From Neofusicoccum parvum (taxonomy: Eukaryota > Ascomycota > Dothideomycetes > Botryosphaeriales > Botryosphaeriaceae), in NCBI GenBank assembly GCA_020912385.1, contig CP087217.1, forward strand, positions 2,101,527-2,165,526: DNA of 64,000 bases, read 5' to 3'. The notes beneath the pieces are model-generated. The model searched no databases. It saw nothing but the letters and a program-made list of their open reading frames with translations, and was not told where the DNA came from. A program made the position numbers and the translations under genes. Position 1 is the stretch's first letter, and every line of letters starts with the position of its first letter. Below, one piece after another: positions 20,408 to 32,317 of this stretch.

Positions 20408-23400
20408 CTATCCTTTCTTCCGTAGCGGCGGGAATCCTTTGCTTGGATGGTGAGCATCTGGATAGCGCTCGTGGAACTCCTTGACGAGGTCTTGTACATT
20501 AATCAAGTGTTCTTCAGGCTCCCAAGTAAATTGGTCCGGTGGGTAGCCCTTCCAGTGGACGTGGTACTCGTGTCTTCTACGGCGACGATTTGGGCGACAG
20601 CCGACGATTGCGGTAACCTCCCATTCTGCTTCAGGGTCACCCTCTGTGCCGAGTATCGGTGGAGGAGGTGGTTGGCTCTGGCCTTCTAGTGGATCGTCGG
20701 CAGCTGGACGTAGCATTGAGGTATGAAAGACTGGGTGAACTTTCAGTGATGTAGGCAGTGCCAATGCATAGGCTTGAGGATTGATCATGCGGAGTATCTG
20801 GTATAGGCCAGCCTATTTGTAGTCGAGTTTCTTGCTGGGCCGGAGGGTCTTGATATTGCGTGTATCCAGCCAGACTTCGTCGCCTTTGGTATACGTAGGT
20901 GATGCTTAACGGTGCTGGTTTGCATATTCGGCTTGTATGGATCTGGCAGCTAGGATCTGAGCCTTGCAGAAGTCGGTTATCTCTTCCATCCTACGGGCGT
21001 AGACTGCGGCCGCTTTGCTTTCGATAGGCTTGGCAATTGTCGAGTCTGTTGGCTCAAATCCCATTCGTGGATGAGCACCAGTATCTGTAAAGAAGGGTGT
21101 CATTTGGGTTGTTGAGGACTCATGGTTGTTGATAGCAAACTCCGCTAGGGGTAGTAGCTCCTCCCAGTCATCTTGTCTGAAGGAAGTGAAAGCGCGTAAG
21201 TACTGCTCCAGCTCCTGGTTCATGCGCTCTGTCTGACCATCTGTCTTAGGATGAAAAGTAGTAGAGAAGTTGGCCTTAATACTCAGCCGCTGGCAAAGAG
21301 TGCGCTAAAAGTCGCTAACGAATTACGTGCCTCTATCTGACGTGAGAGAGTCTAGAAGGCCTCGTTGGCTAAAGATTCTGCGTGTAAAGATATCTACTAC
21401 CGCTACTGTATCCATCTTGGTAGTTGCTTCGAAAGCTACGCGCTTGGTGCATCTATCGACTATTACTAGTACGTTCTGAGCGCCTGTTCGGTTTCCAGGT
21501 GGTAACTCGACAATGAAGTCCATTGAGTAGTGCTTGCCGCGCTGCTCCGCGACTGGGAGAGGGCGTAGGAGGCCTGAGGGCTTCTGTCTATTGGGCTTAA
21601 TCCGAGTGCAGGTGTGATAGTTGCGCACAAAGCGCTTGACGTCGTCTAGCATCTTTGGCCAGTAGTAATGACGTTGAAGGATCTCGTACGTCTTGGTTAC
21701 GCCTGGGTGTCCTGACAGAAGTGATTCATGAGCTTAACGAAGTAACTTAAGGCGGGCTGATAGCTGGTTTGCTTCGTTGTCTTCTGATGTTGCTGGCGTA
21801 TCTGGCACCTAGATCTTGCCTCCATATAGTAGGAGACCGTCAGATTCTTCACAATCGGCTAAGGTAACATCGTCCAGGCGCTTCTTCCCCTCTCGTAAGG
21901 CTTCTAGCACCGACTGAAGCTTGTTATCCTTCATGTCCTTGTAGGCTTGCGTAATACAAGTGTCCATCGCGCTTTGACGTTCAAGGAATGTAGTTAGGAT
22001 TTGAATTGGAGAGACAGTGATAGTACGAGCTTGTTCTTGTTGCTTAGGATGAATATCCGGATGAAGGTTGTGAGCCTTGAGGATAATTTAATTTGAGAAG
22101 CGATGATCCGGGTGTGGTAAATCTTGTTATCTCCTGGTAAGGGCATCTGGCTTGCAATGCTTGCCTTTTGTGTACTCAATCTGGAAGTCAAAGCGAGAGA
22201 GAAACTCGCTCCAGCGTGCTTGATGGCGGCTGAGTTGCTTAGACGTTATAAAGTATTCAAGGTTCTTATAGTCAGTGATAACCTTGATTGGTAGGCCAGT
22301 TATATTACCTTCCAGTTCTGCTCTCCATTCTTCGAAATAACGGATAATAGCGAGGAGCTCCTTGTCGTATATCTCGTAGTTGCATTCAGCTGGCGAGTGC
22401 TTCTTTAAGAAGAAGGCAATAGGATGGAGAATCCCTTCTTCGTTATACTGAGATAAGACTCTGGCTGAGACGTAGTTAGATGCATCAGTTTCGAGTACGA
22501 GCTGTAGTTCAGCTTCTGGGTTGAAATGCTTGAGTACTGGTGCACTGAGAAAGGCTTGCTTTAGCTGATTAAAAGCGGTATCTGCTTGAACTATCCATTG
22601 GAAGCTGATGTTCTCTATTGCTTTAGTAGTGAGCTTGGTTAACGGCTGTATAATCTTCGTGAAGTCCTTGATGAAGCGTCTGTAGAAGTTAGAGAAACTG
22701 AGAAAGGATTGGACATCCTTAACGTATTGAGGCTGCTTCTAATTGACGATTGCTGAGACCTTGTCTGGATCCATGCGTAGGCCGTGCTTCGCATTGATGA
22801 TCAAGCCTAGGTACTTGACAGTATCAACCTCGAACTCACACTTGGAGATATCCAGTTGAAGGCCGGTATTACGTAGTCGTTAGAGCACTTGTTTGACGTG
22901 CTTGCGGTGATCCTGAAGGTTATTGCTGTAGATTAAGATATCGTCGACGTATGCGGTATAATAGACATCGAGTAAGTCATGTAGAACGTCGTTGATGTAG
23001 TGCTGCTATGAGGCTGGGGCATTGGAGAGACTAAAGGGCATGACGAGCTATTCGTATAGACCCTAACGAGTTCTAAAGGCGGTCTTCCATTCTTCTCCTT
23101 TTGTAACGCGAAGCTTATGAAATGCAGTAATAATATCTAGCTTCGTGTATACTGTAGCACGTGACAGCTTATCGAGAGTCTCGCGGAATAAGGGTAGTGG
23201 GTAGCGGTTCTTTACTGTAATCTTATTAAGTCTACAGTAGTTAATACAAAAGCGTAGTCCTCCTCCTAGCTTGCGAGCAAAGAGAACTGGTGCTGCAGCA
23301 GGTAATGAGCTTGCTCAGATAAAGCCTTTAGAGAGGTTCTCTTTAAGAGTCTTCTTGAGAACGAGTAGCTCGCTATGGGACATGTTATAGAGGGGGCTGA

Positions 23401-24085
23401 AGGGTGGTTGTTTCTTATTGCCTTTATCATCCTTCTGAAGTGGGATCTTGTAGTCGTACGGACGGTGTGGAGGTAGCTTATTAGATAGCTCTTTGCTAAA
23501 GATCTTAAGGAACTTGTAATACTGCTTAGGAAGCTTGTTAAAAGGATTCGGCCTTGGTTTCTTCGATGGATTAAGCGCAATGTCAATATCACGAAGTGAT
23601 GTAGCGAAGATCTAAATACGATCACCATTCCGTAGGTTATGACGCTTGCTAATGGCCAGCCTGTTAATAGCAACTGCGCTGATACCGATGGGAGCTTTAG
23701 GCTGTATTAGCGCTGGTGTTAGAGTAGGCTCTTTAGGTTGATTCCGCTGTATCAGCTTGTCTGGAGGTGCTTGATTATGAGGTACGTTGTAAGTCGAGAT
23801 AGGGAATCCACTATTGCATTGCTTAAGGCAGTTTCTACGGTAGTAGCGGGACTTGAATGTAGTAAGATCGTCTTTATGGTCCTGAAGGATGCCGTGCTTT
23901 CTTTGCCATGGCTTTCCTAAGATCACTGAGTACTGGTGGAGCTTTGGTACCACGTAAGCTGTAATGGCTTCGTGATAAGCGCTATTTGCGAGAGTAAGGT
24001 TGAAGTGAGTAGTCTGACTAATAGCTTCGCCTTGTCCATTATATCCATTGGTAGTAAGCTTCTCCGGTATTTCAGTGAGTGGCAA
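20408..24085 (-). pseudogene. Gypsy-A pol: protease, RT, RNase H, integrase, chromodomain; broken
   Basis: A protease-like region lies at 23612-24085 (VILGKPW near its end). The RT/RNase H region, about 22100-23560, is fragmented by stops. Integrase pieces are at 21323-21652 (HTCTRIKPNRQKPSG, a TDG-like region as TSDRGT) and 20906-21223 (LAEFAINNHESSTTQMTPF). The C-terminal chromodomain at 20408-20788 shows EYHVHWKGYPPDQFTWEPEE, with aromatic residues in place for histone-tail binding. Chromodomains of such elements direct integration to heterochromatin. No single frame spans the gene. Confidence 0.88.
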
Positions 24086-24309
24086 GTTATAGCGTTGGAC
24101 GAAAGGTATATTAACGAAAGCGAAGCCTTTATAGCCTGAGTCGGAGAGAGCGTGTGTTTGGAGGCGATTATTGATAGTATAAGGAAGTAGTAGGCAGGGT
24201 TCGTGTGAAGGAGTAGGTACGTCTAGCTGTAGACTTGTAAAACTGATATTGATACCTGTTGGTTTGCCTTCGGGCTGAGGCTCTTGGGCGGGACTTTGCT
24301 CAGGGCTAG

Positions 24310-25716
24310 TTAGTTTTCCTTATTATTGGTGGTGTGTCGATTCTCCTCTACACCAGTGGTGTTTAACTTGATAAACGAGCCGTTGTTACGACGTTGAGGG
24401 TACTGAGCTCTGCGATGGCCGGCGGCACCGTAGTTAATACAGACACCAGTCTGAAGACGCTGCTGGTATTGCTCCTGAGTGAGGTGGCGAGGCTTTGAGG
24501 GAACAGGACGTGTGCTGATTGCTGAGAGATCCATAGGCTCGCCGCCTGAAGTGGGCGCTGGAGCTGGAGCCGGAGCTGCTGGAATCGACGTTGTGGGGGT
24601 TGGTTGATGTGATGGCTGCGACAATGATTCTGACGGATATGTATAGTGAGTAGGGCGGCGTTCAGCCTATAAGCGCTCGTTGTCAATCTGCTGGATGTGG
24701 CTTACCATTTGGTGGAAAGGCATAGCTCTAATTGTGGTTGCTACTGTGAAGAGGCCTTTCTTGAGCTCCTATGAGAGTTCATACTAAAACTCTGCCTTGC
24801 GACCTTCCGGTGACATGTCAAGTTCAGTGCAAAGGCGCTGGTACTTTGCGGCGTACCAGCTGAAAGGCTTATTGGTCTGCTTAAGCTCATAGAGTTCTCG
24901 AAGTGCTGTCTCACGACGATTAGGGTCGCCAAACGCTTGTTCTAGTGACTATAGAAGGTCTTCGAAGTCTCCTGTAGTGGATAAAGGATCGCGTGGCGGA
25001 ATATTGATCAGGCCGCGTTCCTTGACGTATCCTCGTACTTGAGCACTTGCTTCACCTTCAAGGCGCGACATGACGTACTGGAGACGGGCTTGAGGCGTAG
25101 GGAAACGGTCCTCATTTACTGAAAGCTTGATGCGTACTGCAGTTCGCCAATTGAGGTACTCCTTCTTCTCACCCTTGAAGACTGGTACGTTAGGAAGCTT
25201 CTCACTGAGCTTTACCTTCTGCTGTAAGCTCTGATTCTGACTCGTAGCGAAGCTGGTTCCTGGCCTCGCTGACAGTGGTACGTGGCTGGATCCTCTAGCA
25301 GACAGCTACTGTCTCTTATAAGCGTTCAATTGTCCTCTCAGTGTTTCCTGTGTTGCGCGTACGGTGTTCAACTCGTTGGTAAGGCTGTTGATGCTGTTCT
25401 GAGCGGACTGGAGCCGAGCCTTGAGGGTTACCGCGTGTTCATGTTGTTCTCTTGACCAGGTGAGGAAGCGCTGGGCCTGGTCGCTACCCATGGTAACGTA
25501 ATCGACGAGTGTCTGGGCGTCAGTGATGTTGATAGGATCAAGGCTAAGCCAATTGATACTAAATGTGTCCTGACTCTGGTAATTCATAGCTGCTGGGCTG
25601 TCGCTCTCGAGCGGTAGAGCGTGCGACGAAGGTTTCGTAGGTGACGAATCGTTCAAGTGACGGTGTGACTCTCTCCAGGCGTCGTCGCCTGTGACGTCTG
25701 GGTACATTCCTGACAT
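24310..25716 (-). pseudogene. Gypsy-A gag, broken, with damaged zinc knuckle
   Basis: The likely start MSGMYPDVTGDDAW is at 25716. An N-terminal coiled-coil-like segment (TLKARLQSAQNSINSLTNEL) follows. Central capsid-like pieces are spread over several frames. A C-terminal knuckle near 24420-24470 reads CINYGAAGHRRAQYPQR. A functional CCHC knuckle would have Cys at both Tyr positions, and TGC-to-TAC is a TpG-to-TpA change, so RIP probably destroyed the zinc site. Confidence 0.75.
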
Positions 25717-25799
25717 GATTGAGGACGGTAACGGTTGCTGTGGGTTTCGGACACCTGGCTTGGCTCCGACTTGCTGCGAAACGGTGAGGCTCTGCGCGA

Positions 25800-25875
25800 G
25801 ACTCGACGACGGTGACGGTGACGGTGACAGTGACGGTGAGGGTAACGGTGACGGTGAGGGTGATGGTGACGTGAG
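25800..25875. repeat. GGTGAC-type hexamer microsatellite in gypsy-A leader
   Basis: Repeats of GACGGT/GAGGGT units lie between the 5' LTR and the gag start. They probably belong to the untranslated leader. Confidence 0.7.
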
Positions 25876-25922
25876 CTATTCTGAAGCCTGCTCTTGGCTA
25901 TGAGATAGGCGGTGCGACCTAA

Positions 25923-26072
25923 TGTAATGAGACTCGATGCTGCTATAGAGAGGTCGCACGAAGTGCGAGAATCTATGTACAAACGCGCGCTATGAAGTCG
26001 CGGAAGCACGTGACGTCACTGTCTTCGCCTCCTCACGTGCCTTCTGCTCAACATCAGCCACCAACCGTTACA
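25923..26072 (-). repeat. Gypsy-A 5' LTR (150 bp)
   Basis: Upstream LTR for the minus-strand element. TGACGTCA at 26011-26018, overlapped by CACGTGACG, could bind bZIP/bHLH factors. Confidence 0.92.
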
Positions 26073-26077
26073 ATAAG

Positions 26078-26700
26078 GGAGCAGTGGAAAAAGAGGTGGA
26101 CAGAGCAAACCAGGCAAGAGGGGAGGCCAGTAGCCCAGAGTTCACCCTGGAACCCAAAGATCAGGCAACTACACAGTGGCCTACTAAAACCACAGAGTAC
26201 ACTCCTTACCCTGCTGAGAACAGAACATATTGGACTGGAGGACTACCTCTCTAGACGCAAGGTGCTAGACCATCCAAGCCCTGCATGCCCATGCGGCTGG
26301 TACAGACAAACTCCAAAGTATATCCTCTTGTTCTATCCTCACTTCCAAGCAGGCAGAGCCCAGATGCTTTATAAAGCTCAAACTACAGACTACCGCACTC
26401 TGCTAACAACAAAGAAAGGAGTCTATACGGCCACGGAGTGGTTTCTAAAGCTGGGGCTGCTAGGCCAATTTAGCCTGACGAAGGAAATGGACCAGGAAAA
26501 CCAAGAGGACCAGGAGGACCCAGTGGACCAAGGAGACTAGGATGGAATGAGAGAGCTAGGAATCAATACCTAGGGTAATTGTAGGACTACCACAGCAGCC
26601 ACTACTGGTAAGCAGAAAAACGGGAAAAGAAGGGGTAACGCACCCAATATAAAGAGAGGAGAGGTTTTCTACCTAGGAAAGGTTTTCCCCCTCGTGTAAA
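26078..26700 (+). pseudogene. LINE-A2 ORF2 end and 3' UTR, part 2
   Basis: Continues REQWKKRWTEQTRQEGRPVA after the gypsy-A insertion. It includes the Cys/His segment CPCGWYRQTPKYILLFYPHF (final Cys changed to Tyr) and an Asp/Gln-rich end, with the stop near 26540. The 3' UTR follows and is cut by gypsy-B at GTAAA. Confidence 0.88.
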
Positions 26701-27172
26701 TGTAACGGAGTGCCTTCTGCTACTCGACTTCGGAGTCGTCGGGTAGGAGTTGGGTAACCGAAGGGTTTACCTTGAGGACAAGAGTGGGTAAGGATAAGCG
26801 AGGAGAGAAGTGGGATATTCACGTGAGGACTGGAATGCACGTGATAAGACTCGTTACCAGCAATAAGTGAGATTGCTACTTTAAGTTGACCACGAAGGGT
26901 CAAGTATCTAGCTAAGTGAGTGTGCTCATATACTATAGGAAAGCTATGACAATCTGGATACCCCTCGTGGATATGGGGGTTGGATGGCCCTTGTGGATAT
27001 AAGGGTTGGATGGCCCTCATGGATTTGAGGGTTGGATCTGTTCTGATCCAATGTGGGTCCTTGTGGAGCCGCACGTGGTACAGCACGTGATGTCTTCCTT
27101 GGCGTTTGTTCTTGCGCCCGTTGTTCGCGCTTCCCGTCTTCCCTCACTTTCGTCGGACTGGGGTTCGTAACA
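26701..27172 (-). repeat. Gypsy-B 3' LTR (472 bp)
   Basis: Paired with 33551-34022. In plus orientation it lies immediately upstream of the antisense ORF and may act as its promoter region. It contains three imperfect copies of a TGGATATGAGGGTTGGATGG-like unit (about 26960-27030). Confidence 0.93.
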
Positions 27173-27274
27173 CTACCCCCCTCTTAAGGATCGTCGGCCC
27201 GACGATTTCCCCGTGGGGTTATATCTTTCTATCCGTAGGTTTCTTCTCCCTCTTACTCCCTATGTTCCTTCGCC

Positions 27275-27928
27275 ATGTCCAAGCGCAAGCGTATTAACCA
27301 GAAGGCTGAGCGAGAGTCTTTAGCTGCGAAGATCGATCTTTTTGGTGAAGTAATGCCGGTTCCCTGCAGTGCTTGCCTCCTCGCGAATGTAAAGCGTAAG
27401 GCAGGTACGCTAGAGGTCGTTTGCCGGATGGATCTTGGTTATGACCGTTGTGGCGAGTGTGCTCGTAGGGGTTTAACCGCCTGTGATGGGAGCGGTTTGG
27501 AGGATTCTGACTGTTTGTTTCTCTTCTCTCTTTGGTTAGCCCTCTTATTAACTTTCCTAGTTTCCCGATTAAAGCGCGCCATCGACAAGGCTGAGGCCGA
27601 GGAGCAGATGGTTCTCGACCTGCTTCAGAGGAATATGAGTCGATTACAGCGTGTACGGAAACAACGGGAATTACTGAAGCGGCGTGGTAGCTTGATGATT
27701 TCCAAGAAGGCTCAGACCGTTGAGGAGTTAGAAGAGTTGGCTCGGTTAGAGGACGCCGCGGAGGCTGGGGACGCTGTTGACCCTGAGGGTGCTGAGGAGG
27801 GGCGATCGCTAAAGCGTTTATGTGGCGCGTCCTCAGCTGATACTGTTGCGGGTCCATCCCAGTCCGTCGGGTCTCCTGGGGCTGGTTCTGGTGCTGTGCC
27901 GCCCGAGGGTTCCGAGCTGGTTGATTAG
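27275..27928 (+). CDS. Antisense gene inside gypsy-B: Cys-cluster protein with one probable intron
   Basis: The ORF starts about 100 bp inside the element from the 3' LTR and runs opposite to gag-pol. Unspliced it encodes 217 aa. A 48-nt segment, 27513-27560, has intron signals (GTTTGT donor, ATTAAC branch-like, CTAG acceptor) and is in frame. Removing it deletes a hydrophobic stretch that looks out of place and leaves about 201 aa. Six Cys follow the pattern C-x2-C-x15-C-x8-C-x2-C-x7-C (about residues 32-71), resembling an extended Zn2Cys6 cluster. A basic coiled-coil-like region ([19 protein letters not shown]) and an acidic C-terminus follow. The function is unknown. The overlapping sense frame is pol's C-terminus. 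The frame has no stops although the rest of the element is damaged. Confidence 0.6.
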   Translation: MSKRKRINQKAERESLAAKIDLFGEVMPVPCSACLLANVKRKAGTLEVVCRMDLGYDRCGECARRGLTACDGSGLEDSDCLFLFSLWLALLLTFLVSRLKRAIDKAEAEEQMVLDLLQRNMSRLQRVRKQRELLKRRGSLMISKKAQTVEELEELARLEDAAEAGDAVDPEGAEEGRSLKRLCGASSADTVAGPSQSVGSPGAGSGAVPPEGSELVD

Positions 27929-30900
27929 GCGCGGCAGTCTCCGCTTCCTGAGTATAGTCCCGCCTATTTCGATGGTTACGTCTCCTTCGAGTATTCTGAG
28001 ACGGCGGCAGTGGGCGTTCTGGGTTTCGATAGTGGAACTCATTAATAAGTTCTCTACATCCGTCGCAGTTTTCGGGTGGTTCCCAGGTGTTGTCCCAATC
28101 TCCTTCCCACTGGAGGAGGTATCTGAACTGACCGTTAATATAGCCACTGTCGAGTACCTTTTCCACGACCCAGTCTTGGTTTTCGTCGGCGTCGGGATTC
28201 TCTGGTCTCATTTCTTCCGTTTGGCGTAACGGGGTGGCATTGGCTGGTGCGGGTTCGAGTAGTGCCACATGGAAAACTAGGTGTATCCGCATTGTTTTTG
28301 GTAATTTAAGGCGGTAGTTTACTTTTCCTAGTTTTTCTGCGATCTCGAATGGTCCAATTTTCTTGAAGTCCAGCTTGTTGTTTGGTCGTTTGGTCTTGAT
28401 GTTTTTCCTGAGGAGGTAGACCTTATCCCCCTCCTTAAGCTTTAGTGCCTCCTGGTGCCGTCTGTTATAGTATCTTGACATGAGGTGCCTATTGTATTCG
28501 AGGTCGAGCTGGAGTTGTCGATGGAGCGCTTTCAGTTGGTCGGCTTTGAGGATTCCTTTCTGGGCGAGGCTCTGGCTCGGGATTGGCTCTTGGTAGGCGG
28601 TTGGTTCGAATCCGTAGTTGGCGTAGAACGGAGACTCCTGTATTGCTGATGCCTTTGCGCTGTTGTACGCGAACTGAGCCAGTGGGAGTAGTTCAACCCA
28701 ATTGTCTTAGCTGTAGTTCAGGTAGCAGCGGAGGTATTGCTCTAGAGTCTGATTCGTTCGTTCCGTCTGGCCGTCTGTTTGCGGGTGTGCCGTTGTTGAG
28801 AGCTTGTATTTGCTTCTAAGTTGCCGTGTGAGGGTTTGCTAGAAGTGAGAGGTGAATAGGCGATCCCTGTCTGATACCAGCTCGTCTGGTAGCCCGTGAT
28901 TGCCGAGGATTGTCCTGAGGAATGTATATGCCAATTCCTCTGCGTTTGCCGATTTGAGGTAGGGTAGGTAGTAGGCGTACTTCATGAGTCTGTCTACTAT
29001 CACGAGGATGGAGTCGTATTTGATCTTCGTAAGCGGTTCTTCTGACCAGGGTAGATCCGTAATGAAGTCGAGGGTTATCGACTGCCATGGCCTTTCTGGC
29101 GCCGCTAGGGGCTGGAGGTTTCCATATGGGGCGTGTCTCGAGGCCTTGCTACGTAAGCATAGGTCGTACTGTGAGATTACTGCCTTGACGGTTCTTCTCA
29201 GTCCTGGGAAGTAGAAGTTTCTCGTGATTCGCTTGATTGTTTTTTCGATGCCTTGGTGTCCGTGTGCTGGAGCTTCGTAGAGGTCCTTAACGAGTGTTTC
29301 GCGGAGTTTAGTAGGTACGTAGACCAGTCCTAGGAATAGGAGGGTTCCTTCTTCGTCCCTAGTAATCCGGGGGTCGTCTTTCTGTTTTTCGAGTTCTTCT
29401 GCGCCGGTATCGCCTTTGTAGGCTTCTCGAATCTGTTGCGTCCAGGCATTACCTTCCAGGCGTATTGCTGGCGCTAGGGCCCTTATAGGGGTGAGCGTGC
29501 CGTCTACTGCTTCTTCCAATACCGCGGGTTGATGCCCGGGTTTTCCTGTACTATGGTCTGCCCTTCTGCTTAGCGCGTCTACGCGAGTGTTCTCTGATCC
29601 TTTTCTATAGGTGATCTTTATGTCGTAGGATGCTAGCTTTTCTGCCCATCTCACCTATCTCCTTGTGAGTTCCTTGGTAGTGGTGAAGTAAGAAAGGTTC
29701 TTGTAGTCGTAATAAACCATGACCTAGTGCGTAGCTCCTTCTAGGTAGTGTCTCCATTCTTTGAACGCGGTAACGATGGCTAGGAGTTCCTTGTCGTGGA
29801 CGTCGTAATTGAGCTCTGGGGGCGTCATTTTCCGAGAGTAGTATGCGATCGGGTGGAGGCGACCTTGTTCATCTGGTTGACTAATATAGGCGCTAATGGC
29901 GTAATCCGATGCGTCGGTTTCGAGGGTAATAGGTAGGTCTGGGTTATAAATACCCAGGATAGGCGCCTCGCAGAATATTCTCTTAAGCGAGTCGAACGCC
30001 TCTTGCTGTGCTTGTTCCCATTTAAACCCGTGTTCTTTTTGGGTGAGCCTGGTTAAGGGTTCCGTCACCTTGGAGTAGTTCATGATGAATTTACGGTAAA
30101 AGTTAGCAAATCCAAGAAAGGACTGCACTTCTTTGACCGTCTTTGGTACGGGCCAATCCCTTATTGCGTCGAGCTTGGTTTCGTCCATGCCGATATATCC
30201 GGGGGTGATGATAAACCCTAGGAACTCTGTCCGTTGTGTGTACCATTCGCATTTTTCTAGTGCGATCTGGAGATCCTTTTCCTGGAGTGCCTTTAGGACT
30301 TGATGGATATGCTTGGTATGTTCTTCAAGCGTGTCTGAGTAGATGATGATGTCGTCCAGGTAAGCCGTACAAAATACATCCAAATACGGACGTAGGGTAT
30401 CGTTGACTAGACTCTGGAATGTGCCTAGGGCGTTGGTGAGCCTGAAAGGCATGACCGTATACTCGAAGTGTCCTAGGCGTGTTCTAAACGCGGTTTTCCA
30501 TTCTTCTCCTTTTTTTATGCGGACTAGGTAGTATCCTTCGCGGAGGTCGAACTTCGTAAAGTATTTTGCCGTCCTGAACTTGTCCTGTAGTTCGTCTATC
30601 CTTGGGAGTGGATACCGGTTCTTCACCGTGATGTCGTTTAGTTGTCGGTAGTCGACGTAGAGTCGTAGTTTGCCGTTCTTCTTTGGGACGAATAGAATAG
30701 GGTATCCTGCCGGTGACGATGACGGGCGGATATATCCTCGTTCTAGGTTCTTGTCGATGTATTCCCTTAAAGCCTCGAGCTCCTTTCCTGATAGGGAGTA
30801 GATTGGCTTAAACGCTGGTTGCGTTCCTGGGATAAGGGGTATCTTGTGGTCCTATGGCTTGTGCTCTGGTAGCTGTCCTTTGCCTCGTTCTTGGAAGATC

Positions 30901-32317
30901 CTTGGATATTTCCAGAATTCCTGAGGTACCGTTTCTAGCTCTGGTATCGGTGCTGATTCTTTCTTAGTAGGCCTTATAAATCCGTCCTGGTCGCTGTGCC
31001 TGACTGCCGAAATGCCTTTCCCTAGGGAGCCTGCCTTCCTATAGGCATTCCTTATAGCGTATCCCTGGTTGATCCTCTGGGGGCAGTCTCCTCCGACTGG
31101 CTTTGGGTTGTTATTCTCTTCTGGTGAGACCCCGTTGTGGGAGCTTCGTTGTATCTATGCGACGATTCTTTGCTCCATTTCTCGGCTAGGCTTAATGTAA
31201 ACCACGTACGCTTTCTCGCCTCTGTGCCTCATACGCCTTAGCGCCGCAGCGGATATTTCTCTTATTTCGACCGGGTCTTTCTGACTCTGGCGGCTCAGGC
31301 CTTCTTGGCCCTGGCGGCTCTCGGTGGCGGGTTTCCCTGTGCTACGTTTCGCGCTTGCTAAATGGCGTTTACATGCTTCGTCTGGGAACGTAATCTCGTT
31401 CGTTCCCTAGCGGATATGGGGCTCGTGTGTTCTAAGCCAGGGTATACCTAGGATGATGTCGTGTCCTGGCATTTTCGTAATGTCGAGGTTGATCCTTTCT
31501 CGGTGATTGTTGATGGTGACCGTTGACTGGTCTGTTTCCATCCTGACCCATCCATCGCCGTAGTCTGCGGCTGATCCATCTACGGTTGAGAGACGATAGG
31601 GCTCGCTCTTAGTGGCGTAGTGTAGGCCGTGCTTAATGACGAAGGTGTGGCTAATGAGGTTTGTACTTGCTCCACTGTCGATCATAGCTCTAGCTGGCTT
31701 ATTGTTGATTCGTACAGGGACTACAAGTTGTCTCCATAGATCTGGTCCGGTGAGTGATGTGCCGTTCGCTGTGCGTGATACCTGGTTGAGGGACCTAGTT
31801 CCCGGCCCCTCCTGTAGGTCCTGACATTCAGGGAGGCCGTCTAGTTTTTTGACTGCTAGGAGTCTTGAGCTGGGTACTCGCCTTCTGGGACTTGGATCCA
31901 TTCAGTGCGCGTGCCATCTTGGTGGGAGCGCCGTTCGTAGGGCTTGTTATCCCGGATTTCCCATTCGACCATGTAACAGTCTTTGATGTCGATGCCTGGG
32001 ATCCATATTCCTTTAGCTGGGTTGCCATTTTCGGTGGGGAGCTTCCACGTGAGGCCTCGGTTGCTGGCTTGGCTAAGCATCGTATCGAGGAGCTCTTCTT
32101 CCTATAGGGGCTCCTTCTATTCCTCGGTTCCTAGATTTTCCTCTGGTTCCGGGGTGCTGTCGTATATTTCCCCTATATCGCTGTTGACCAGTTCCTCGTC
32201 CTTTGGGAAGTCGTCGATAAAGTCATCGATCTCTATTACTTCCTTATTTCGGGTTGCTGGCGCGATTTGCCGCTTCCTGGGCTTCTTTAGGTACCACCCT
32301 GTGGCGTCTTTATCGCT
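27294..32317 (-). pseudogene. Gypsy-B pol: protease, RT, RNase H, integrase, chromodomain; stop-interrupted
   Basis: Protease 31407-31901 has MIDSGASTNLIS and IILGIPW. RT/RNase H 29724-30626 has FTKFDLREGYYLVRI, TAYLDDIIIYSD and ETDASDYAISAYI. Integrase covers 28839-29654 and beyond, with DFITDLPWSEEP. A GPY/F-like segment ([20 protein letters not shown]) and a chromodomain ([20 protein letters not shown]) lie at about 28030-28480. Short stretches between these frames contain stops at positions where relatives have Gln or Trp, for example near 28710. Beyond the chromodomain a long Pro/Gln/Arg-rich frame continues to 27294, antisense to the Cys-cluster gene. Confidence 0.92.

Larger units (their letters stand above)
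20207..26072 (-). mobile_element. Gypsy-A: Ty3/gypsy chromodomain retrotransposon, defective
   Basis: 5.9-kb element read from the minus strand, with 150-bp LTRs (TGTAATGAG...GTTACA on the plus strand) and TSD ATAAG at 20202-20206 and 26073-26077. The internal order is gag, protease, RT, integrase and chromodomain. The frames are broken by stops, mainly of CAA/CAG-to-TAA/TAG type. The two LTRs differ by four transitions. It sits inside LINE-A2. Confidence 0.93.

Noticed and set aside
23524..23550. tRNA primer sites for the gypsy elements
   Set aside because: The bases next to both gypsy 5' LTRs do not begin with TGG and match no tRNA end that I can recognise, so no primer site was annotated.
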